Below, one piece after another: positions 57,455-64,000 of a stretch of 64,000 nucleotides of DNA. Within the stretch, counting starts at the first letter, position 1. Each line of letters begins with the position of its first letter. Made by a program: the position numbers and the translations under genes. Source of the stretch: Tanypteryx hageni (lineage: Eukaryota > Arthropoda > Insecta > Odonata > Petaluridae); contig CM054118.1 of the NCBI GenBank assembly GCA_028673005.1, positions 2,067,410 to 2,131,409 of the forward strand, read 5' to 3'. Under the pieces are notes generated by a model. That model did not search any database and was not told the origin of the DNA. It was given only the letters and a program-made list of their open reading frames with translations.

Positions 57455-57954
57455 TTCATATTTGTGTGCAGTCTATGGCACCTAATACACCGGGAAAGTT
57501 TGCAAAGTTTCCATGGAACCTATCCGTAACCGTTCTTTGTTCTGCTATAGAATTGGGAAAATGGGTGAAGTGTGGTGAAAGGCTTGCTAAATGCAACTGA
57601 TACCTCATCAATGACATGCAAAGCAGCAGAACGGTTAATTCCGGCTGAATCTCAAATTAATATGTGGAAAGCTCCTGTCGCGTAAAACCATAACGCAGTC
57701 AAAAGTCTATTCATCGGCGAAAGAGGCTTATTTCTCTGTGTTGGATACTCCAGATGATGTCAAATCCTCAACAGAGAAAGTACGGTCGCTTTCATCAATC
57801 TAAACCTTTCGTGGAAATTCTTATCCCACAACTCTTGAAAGGAATCGCCACTTTCCATAAATATTTCATCGCGGTTTACTCTTCGGCCTAAAAAATCAAG
57901 ATCAATGAGTTCGTCTTCAAAATTATCCCATCGGAACTCCATGTTTGTTTCCAA
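57455..57954 (-). pseudogene. Harbinger transposase N-terminal half
   Basis: From the ATG at 57954: METNMEFRWDNFEDELIDLD, FHERFRLMKATVLSLLRI and a stop at 57760. It continues in frame or nearby frames with LEYPTQRNKPLSPMNRLLTA, LWFYATGAFH and DSAGINRSAALHVIDEVSVA. Then comes FANFPGVLGAIDCTQI (about 57455-57505), where the Asp in AIDCT is the first catalytic residue of the DDE nuclease. The remaining two acidic residues are deleted. It is oriented against the Myb gene, as in many Harbinger elements. Confidence 0.85.
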
Positions 57955-58970
57955 ACTGTTGCTGGTTAAGGAACTTAACCGCTCGATTTTGGCTGGTTAA
58001 TTCTTTACTGTGGTTAAACGTTCGTTAAGCCCTAACCAGGATTGGTGCACACCAAAATGGGCTTAATAGCGGTTAGGAAATAATTTTAACCGCAGTTAAC
58101 TCCTAACCGGGGTTGGTGCACTCCGGCATAAGCGGTGAAGGACTCAAGCTTTACATTCAGAATTGCATGTATCTGAACTGTGTTATGCAATGCAAATGAG
58201 CCTCTGAGCAGAAGGATGTGTGGACAGCGCATGTGTCATGAAAGATGTGACTTGTACTACACCAACAAGAGGATCAAAATACAGAAGAATTTTTCAACAG
58301 AAAGATAATCACGTTATTCCACCTTCAGGAAATCAAGCACTGTCAGCGATGTTTGAAGCAAAATTAAAAAAAAAACAATATTATTTTCTCAGACGTAAAG
58401 CAAAAAAAAACCCATTTGTATCCTTCTTACCATGTAGTGAAAGAGGCGAAGAAACATTGCCATTACAGTAATGGACAAAAGCGCAGAAATAACGTTGTGT
58501 CTTTTAAACCAGATTACCGAATGCTTTATACAGGTTATTCAGGTTTTGTCCAACAAACAATTGAAAGATTTTTGTTTGATTTTGAAAATGGGGCTGTGAC
58601 GGAAGTTCTGGCCACAGTCAGTATAAGCAGAAATTTTGATGACCCAACGGATTTCGACGAAAATATGTTCTTCACATCTTTTGTTCCTCTGCAGCTCAAA
58701 TGTGGCAAACACGAGTCCAATAATAAAATTATCCTTTGGAATAATCCTTGGCCCTCATCACCTCATTATGAATATAAACAATGGTGGATCTCATCAAGAG
58801 ATTCCTCATATCCTCTGATCCTGTTATCTTCAGCTTGAAAAAACTACCTCAAAAGAAAAAAAAATCCTTTCCTAAAGGCGTTTTGGCATTATTGTCAGCT
58901 TTGCACATAGAATCATCTGCAACAGAAGACGCGGAGACAGATTCCGAATGCAGTGTCAGTGATTAACTTT

Positions 58971-59199
58971 GGACATTTTGTAAATACCTTTTCATTCTAC
59001 ATTTACTAAATTTTTTAATTACAATTTGTAAAAACCTACGAAAGTAAATTGTTTTTACTTCTTCAAACTTTTCAGACAAGTAATAAAATCACCTTTTTAA
59101 TTATTTTTTGTTGTATTAATTCTAATTAATGTTCACTATGAGTATTTTTCTTAAATTATCAAATGTTATGCATTTATGCCATCTTTTATTTTTAGATTC
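58971..59199. other. Spacer before piggyBac element 2
   Basis: AT-rich 3' non-coding sequence after the transposase-like relic. Possible polyadenylation words (aataaa) near 59079. Nothing else is seen. Confidence 0.5.
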
Positions 59200-59203
59200 T
59201 TAA

Positions 59204-62068
59204 CCTTTTAACTGCTGGGCACTTGAGAATCAAACCGTCCATGCCGTGCGCCTTACTGCGCGGCCACTATACCTCCCTGTGCTGAATACTTTTTTTTATC
59301 ATTTACTTACTTATTTTTTCTTGCTCATTATAATAGAAATATCATAAATTAACGCTTCATTCACATTTGCAATAGGTACTACATTTCCCATCCTTCTTTT
59401 ACATCTGGGCTTTGGACCGGCATTGGCGAAGTTAAAAAGGTTTTTTTTGTTTTTGTTTTATATATATTTTTTATATTTTTTTATATTCTTTATATTTTTA
59501 AATTTTTATTCTTTATTTTATTCTCTGGTAATTTTTCTGAGTTTGAAATATTTCAAAGCATGATACTATGCATAGCCCAACATCACACTTGGCACAGATG
59601 TATCGTGTCTCCCGTCTTTTATTATTTTTTGCACAAACTGTGCATTTCCTCATAGGAGATCTTTTCTTTGCCATTTCTGACACAACTACGCTTGGGAAAT
59701 GTCTTTTCGTTAGCCTCAATGGTGTGTCCTCACTTGAGTTTCTCCCTCCACCAGATCTCCTCCTTTCCTTGCTATACTTCTCCAAAATTTCCCTTATCAA
59801 CGATAAGTGGAACTTTGCAATTGGCACAGGTTTCCTGTCACAACCATGTAAAGCACATGTGTATTTATGACGGAGAGGTCAAGCATGTGAAAGAAGTACT
59901 TCTTAAACCACTTCATGGTTTTTCTCACCGATTCAATGGAGCTCAGAATCATATCTGACTTGTCTACAGCATCCATTGACTCATTATATGCTATTACGCA
60001 TTGAGGTTTCTTGATACACTCCTGTTTTGTATTCCACCTTTTTACTCTCCACAATTTCAGCATTGTGACAAGTCGACAACATCCACACCTCCCTCTTATC
60101 ACACCATTTCAGTGCTAGCAAAGTATCAGAAGAGCGGAACCTTACTTCTCCCTTCTTCAACTTCTCCTCCATTTTCGGCATATTCTTCCATGTTTTCCTC
60201 ACCATTCTGCAAGCGTTTGTCAGTTTTTCATGGAGCCATTTGAATAATGCCGGGCTAGTATACCAATTATCCACAAATACTGTGTGACCTTTTTCCAAGC
60301 AAGGTTGTAGTAACATCATGACAATGTCGCCAGATTTTCCAAGACCTTCTTTTCCCACATCAATGTCACTCGTAGATCCAACATATACTAAATCAAGGAT
60401 GTAGCCTGTCTCACAGTCACACAGGACATAAGATTTTATGCCAAATCTACTCCTTTTGGATGGGATATATTGCCTAAAAAATAAATTCCCTTTGAAAAGA
60501 AGAAAGCTCTCGTCGATACATAGATTCTGGAATCCCGGAAAAAATTCCGGAGTTTATCGACAGTCGATCGAATTTTCACCAGACGATCTCCATCATTTGC
60601 CAAGTTATTGTCGCTGAAATGTAGCATTCTCAAGAGAAGAAAATATCTATCATGAGACATGATTTCCCCAAATACTGGTGTCCGCAAAAGTGAATCTTTC
60701 AACCAATATTCATTGTAGGACAGTTTTTTCATCCGTAGCATCAGTAGACTCACAGCTAAAAAGCAATACATTTCTTCCATCTCTTTAGTCGTGAATGAAT
60801 ACTTTCGGAGGTATGCTCACATGTGTATCTATAAAATTTATTGCTCTCCTCCGCAATAAAAATCAAGAGTTTAAAAGAAATCTAATATTGGTGAATCTTC
60901 ATTTACATTAGCGTTACTGCCAGAAAAACTCGCGTCAAAATCATGAATTTTTGGCTTCAAATCCCGTGGGAACCACTCAACATCTAAAATCCTACCTTTC
61001 TTTGGTGTTGGTGGTTCTTGATCATCATCAGATTCTTCTTCAGACGCTGACGGCGAACTTGGGAAATGCTTTGCTTGACGCGATATCCCAGATGTTGACA
61101 GCTGTGGAGAGTCAGCTCTTGAAGCACCTGGTTGTTTCGGTGGTGAGTAATCATCTACCGAATCAGAACTACCTAACACTTCCTCCCCACTATCACTTTC
61201 CATTATGATTTTCATAATGTCCTTTCCGGAAACACCTTTCTTCTGAGCCATATTAGCGTGAAGGTAAAATTGCCAAGGAGGATACAAAAATATATAACAA
61301 AGCTAATATCAAATAAAAATAATAATAATTTTCCTATAAGGACTAAAAATAGTACAAAAATATGAGAATGTCTAATATAATACGAAAATATAATGAAAGT
61401 GCTTGGTAGAATGTCCTAAACAAAGCACTGGTTGATGAAAATAATAATAAAAACTCTCAAACGTGAAAAAAACACGTTAGAGAGGGCCAGAAGAATGTGC
61501 GAATAAAAGCACTGGTCGATGAAAAAAGAAGAAAAAACTGTCCAAAACGAGAAGAATAGTCCAAAAACAGGCAAAGGTCGAATATAATTCCAAAGATCGG
61601 CAGAATATCCAGAGAAAAAGCATAGGTCAGATTAGTAAATACGGAACAAAACAAGCGCACACATCTTCAGAGGGTCGGAATGACAATGATCTCAAAAAAG
61701 AAACATCTGTCAAAGGGAAAGTATAACGGTAAAGAAGGATTGGTGGAGGAAGAAGTGGGAGAAAAAGAAACGGTTGCGAAATCGCACGGTTGACGGAGAA
61801 AAAAAGTCTACGAGGAATTTTGAAAAAGAACCCATAAACGACATCTAACGGCATACAGAAACACTTCTATGTCCCAAGGAAACAAGCAGTGAAGCAAAGG
61901 AACAGAGACGGTAATACACGCCTTGAGCAGCGACACGAAAACAAACGAAATGTCTATACACGCCCATAGCACAGAGAGGACGGCATACGCCGGGCGTGCA
62001 AAGACGCCCATAGCACAGAGGAGGCTACGATCTCCAGGAGTGTATACACGCCCATTGCAGTTAAAAGG
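59204..62068 (-). mobile_element. piggyBac element 2, 2.9 kb
   Basis: TTAA duplications at 59200-59203 and 62069-62072. Terminal repeats CCTTTTAACTGC and GCAGTTAAAAGG are perfect. Inside both ends there are gcccat/gggcac words, with repeated cacgcccat at 61958-62050. Length and layout are those of a full piggyBac, but the transposase is broken (next entry). 61290-62060 is the 5' leader with a series of gaataatcc/gaatgt-type repeated words and no gene. Confidence 0.93.
59513..61287 (-). pseudogene. piggyBac transposase (PGBD4-like), frameshifted
   Basis: 61287-60871 is the acidic N-terminus (SDSGEEVLGSSDSVDDYSPP ... SEEESDDD), then KPKIHDFDASFSGSN. 60780-60436 is the core start (MYCFLAVSLLMLRMKKLSYN, RYFLLLRMLHFSDN). 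60358-59984 has VFVDNWYTSPALFKWLHEK (catalytic Asp in VDNWYTS), FRSSDTLLALKWCDKREVW and MLSTCHN. 60002-59880 continues with YNESMDAVDKSDMIL. The end (59513-59827) holds LIREILEKYSK and the cysteine-rich domain (CTVCAKNNKRRETRYICAKC). An intact protein would have about 590 residues. Breaks lie near 60871, 60436, 60000 and 59830. The transposase performs cut-and-paste at TTAA. Confidence 0.9.
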
Positions 62069-62072
62069 TTAA

Positions 62073-63620
62073 TGCTAATAAATAAGAGCCTAAAGTAAAA
62101 GACAGCTGTAACGACTGGATTACATTACATATATATTTATAATTTGATATCAATATAGTTAGCAAAATTTAAGTGTGGTGTGTTGTGTTTGTTGTATCGA
62201 TTTAAACTACAGATGGTTGCTAAGTGGACACATGGAGGGCACCAAAAATGTTCCAACTTCCCTAAATTTTATCTTGTATTTGATTTCTTTCTTTATTATG
62301 ACTCCTTAGTTGGTTTTTTTGAGAATATATATCTTCCCTATTTATGACCACCTTTTCAGTAATTTGTCCCACTGTGCGGCGGCTGAGATGCTGTGCCAGA
62401 TCGAGATATTATCACATTGTAACTCCCAAACTTTTTTAAAGGCTGTCTAAAACCAATCAACATATTTCGTGATACCCACCACCAAAAGTAAATAAAAATT
62501 GAAGTGAGAAGCATTCATCATGAATAAATTTCCGTGCTTTCTAATTGAACTAATAAAAGCTGAATCTTAGTAATTTTAATAATTTCATTAGAAAATAACA
62601 TCAAATTTATATAAATAGTTTCTGTCCTCGTACATTTTCGGTCACACATTGACATTTGTAATAATAAATATTATGCAAATGAACGTATAAATGTAAAATT
62701 GTAATATAAAGCATATTTACAGTGCATTAGGTATAATTTGGTTAATGAATTTATTTAAAATCAAGGAATAAATACAAAAGTTGGATTCCACAAAAATTAG
62801 TATTCGAATCTGGAACCAAATCAAAAGATCTTTCTAAAAAAGATTACGTAAGACCTTGTTTGGGGTTCATAAAATCATATTTTATTGTTTTAGTTTTTTA
62901 TTGTGCGAAAACTCCCTTGCTTAATGAATTTTCACGAAATGTCACGTTTTAAAGAATGCAAGTATGTCTATAACCAATGGATAATTATGTAAACTTTGTA
63001 TATACGGGCAGCTAAAAATACAATGCTTCACAATTCTGGTTGTTGGTTTCCTCCATCTTACTCTCAAAAGCAGTTTTGAAGCCTCAAAAAATATCTCGAA
63101 GAAATGAGACAAATTAATTATAAAAACCTCTCAAGCTATGAAGAAAGAGGCTTTGTTAGAAGTAAACACAGACACAAATTCGTTTGGAAATCCTCAACAG
63201 GGAGGGCTTATGACCCTTTAGCGAATGGATGAGAGGTTTGCACCCAGATATTTCTAAGGAGTTGGTCAATAGGTATTTTATGAATAGCATTTTATCACAA
63301 TAGCAGGAGTTGATTAGTTTTTGGGTAAAATCGGCACACCGATTTTTCGTCTTTCCTGAATATTTCGAAAATAGCTCGTCCTAACGGAAAAATGACTATT
63401 ATCAAATGGCTGTAGCTTTCATTTGATAGACCCTATTATGGAGGGAGGAGAAACCTGGTCTTTTATACTTTGCCCTCAAACAAAGGTCTTTTCTGGGAAG
63501 GGGCAGGCCGTGTGAGGATTACAGCATTGTCAAATCAATGTTTTGATCTGGTCTTAGAAGGAGAGGCTACAGACTCTAACTCACAGATTTGGTTCATCTA
63601 CCAGTGCAGTGTTTAGGACA
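62073..63620. other. Non-coding sequence with an interspersed repeat
   Basis: No gene was recognised. 63230-63500 holds a repeat-like stretch (ggagttgattagtttttggg, taaaatcggcacaccgat, cctaacggaaaaatgac) sharing wording with 36780-36850. The rest is AT-rich. Confidence 0.45.
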
Positions 63621-63621
63621 A

Positions 63622-64000
63622 TACAGGCAACTCCCGAGATTCGACTGGGATGCGTTCCTGAAAATGCGGTCGAATCTCGAACAGTCGAATGTCTAACGCA
63701 GATTTTCGGTACACTAACACTCGGGAAAAAATTACCAAGTTCACTCTCACATTATATAAACATAAAATAACATTACTCAAATGTTAATAAAACAATATTG
63801 TTATGAATTGATAAAAAAATTTAATATATAATTTATACGCGCACTGTAAAGAAAAAATCTTTTTTTCGTATGACTATCTTGCGTAAAAAATTCCAAATTG
63901 AATCCAATCTGCCTCATTGTTTCCCATGTCATTTAAATGAAGGAATTACTTGTATTTGTACTTTACCAACACATTTAACAGGAAAATCACGAGTAATATT
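63622..64000. mobile_element. Start of a DNA transposon running off the window
   Basis: 63627-63690 has acaggcaactcccgagattc, gactgggatgcgttcctg and a nearly inverse gtcgaatctcgaacagtcga. This wording is typical of the ends of pogo/Tigger-type or related elements. The other end and any coding sequence would be beyond 64000. Confidence 0.45.

Larger units (their letters stand above)
55015..58128. mobile_element. PIF/Harbinger element with nested pogo-like insertion
   Basis: Target duplication TAA (55012-55014 and 58129-58131). Termini are TGCCCGAGTGCACCAACCC and, inverted at the right, TGCCGGAGTGCACCAACCC. Both ends carry further copies of the gtgcaccaa and ggttaa words (55067-55100, 58040-58050). 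As usual for this superfamily it has two genes: a Myb/SANT-like protein on + (55289-55467 and 57350-57450) and a DDE transposase on - (57455-57954). Both are broken. The 56071-57091 insertion lies in the Myb gene intron. Confidence 0.93.
54722..58970 (+). pseudogene. Uncharacterised transposase-like gene, split by Harbinger
   Basis: Two parts in one order: 54730-55011 and 58132-58966. The first gives VSTRNDGQGRPKK near 54945-54990. The second gives DVTCTTPTRGSKYRRIFQQK, FVSFLPC/MYPSYHVVKEAKKHC, FKPDYRMLYTGYSGFVQQTI, SRNFDDPTDFDENMFFTSFV, KIILWNNPWPSSPHYEYK and an acidic end (ESSATEDAETDSECSVSD, stop at 58964-58966). I recall similar proteins as multicopy, uncharacterised genes in arthropods and cnidarians, probably transposon-encoded; I cannot name the superfamily. 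Shifts near 58430 and 58790 break the frame and the central catalytic part is missing. Confidence 0.5.

Noticed and set aside
61457..62011. Minus-strand frames of 67-75 codons upstream of the piggyBac transposase
   Set aside because: Hydrophobic shadow frames in the piggyBac leader, which has internally repeated words; no start or domain support.
1..64000. Integrated virus, LTR retrotransposon, bacterial-type defence system or CRISPR
   Set aside because: I saw no gag/protease/integrase order, long terminal direct repeats with primer site, capsid-like genes, Cas proteins or operons. Every recognisable enzyme fits a LINE, Penelope-like element or DNA transposon.

Overview
The window looks like nuclear DNA of an arthropod, most likely an insect. 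It is AT-rich, its one host gene has many GT-AG introns, and nearly everything else is transposable elements of types common in insect genomes. The species cannot be named from the sequence. I see no prokaryotic operon, CRISPR array, rRNA gene or intact virus-like gene.

The only host gene I can support is the 5' part of Noc2 (nucleolar complex protein 2). Six exons on the + strand run from 28735 to 39237 and the gene continues beyond the window. Its introns are packed with hAT-type non-autonomous elements, transposase relics and a long fold-back repeat array.

1-9.7 kb: a LINE relic (about 1060-4135, minus) and two related hAT-type transposase pseudogenes (4780-5893 and 6871-8739, minus). 9.7-28.5 kb is a P-superfamily (THAP transposase) neighbourhood. 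It holds a truncated copy A (9714-11155), a diverged P element marked by a THAP exon (20794-20890) and a C-terminal piece (17497-18018), a nearly full-length copy B (21260-26287, minus) and an internally deleted copy C (26356-28542, plus). B and C lie head to head. A hAT relic (11966-13400), a LINE fragment (14775-15545) and a Penelope-like element with a 12-bp target duplication (19013-20753) are scattered among them.

28.7-39.2 kb: Noc2 exons 1-6, with a 1,074-bp hAT-type element (31251-32324), a 288-bp hAT MITE (34832-35119) and several relics in introns 4 and 5. 39.3-46 kb: pogo/Tc-like debris, a tRNA-derived SINE head, a 3.3-kb fold-back element with internal tandem units (40560-43842), a LINE 3' fragment and a rearranged second Penelope-like element (44666-45870).

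46-54.7 kb is a three-level nest. A Helitron-like non-autonomous element (about 45975-54720) is split by a pogo-like element (46622-47946) and by a 6.5-kb hAT (48015-54509, TSD TATGCACC). The hAT is itself split by a piggyBac-type element (51294-53347, TTAA). 54.7-59 kb: an uncharacterised transposase-like gene is split by a PIF/Harbinger element (55015-58128, TSD TAA), which carries another pogo-like element (56071-57091). 59.2-62.1 kb: a second piggyBac element with a broken transposase. The last 2 kb holds repeats and the start of another element.

No intact autonomous transposase was found. Copy B of the P element is closest, with three frameshifts. The most interesting structures are the 1.3-kb inverted repeat made by P copies B and C beside the Noc2 promoter, the fold-back tandem-unit element in the presumed Noc2 intron 6, and the two Penelope-like elements with hammerhead-like motifs.
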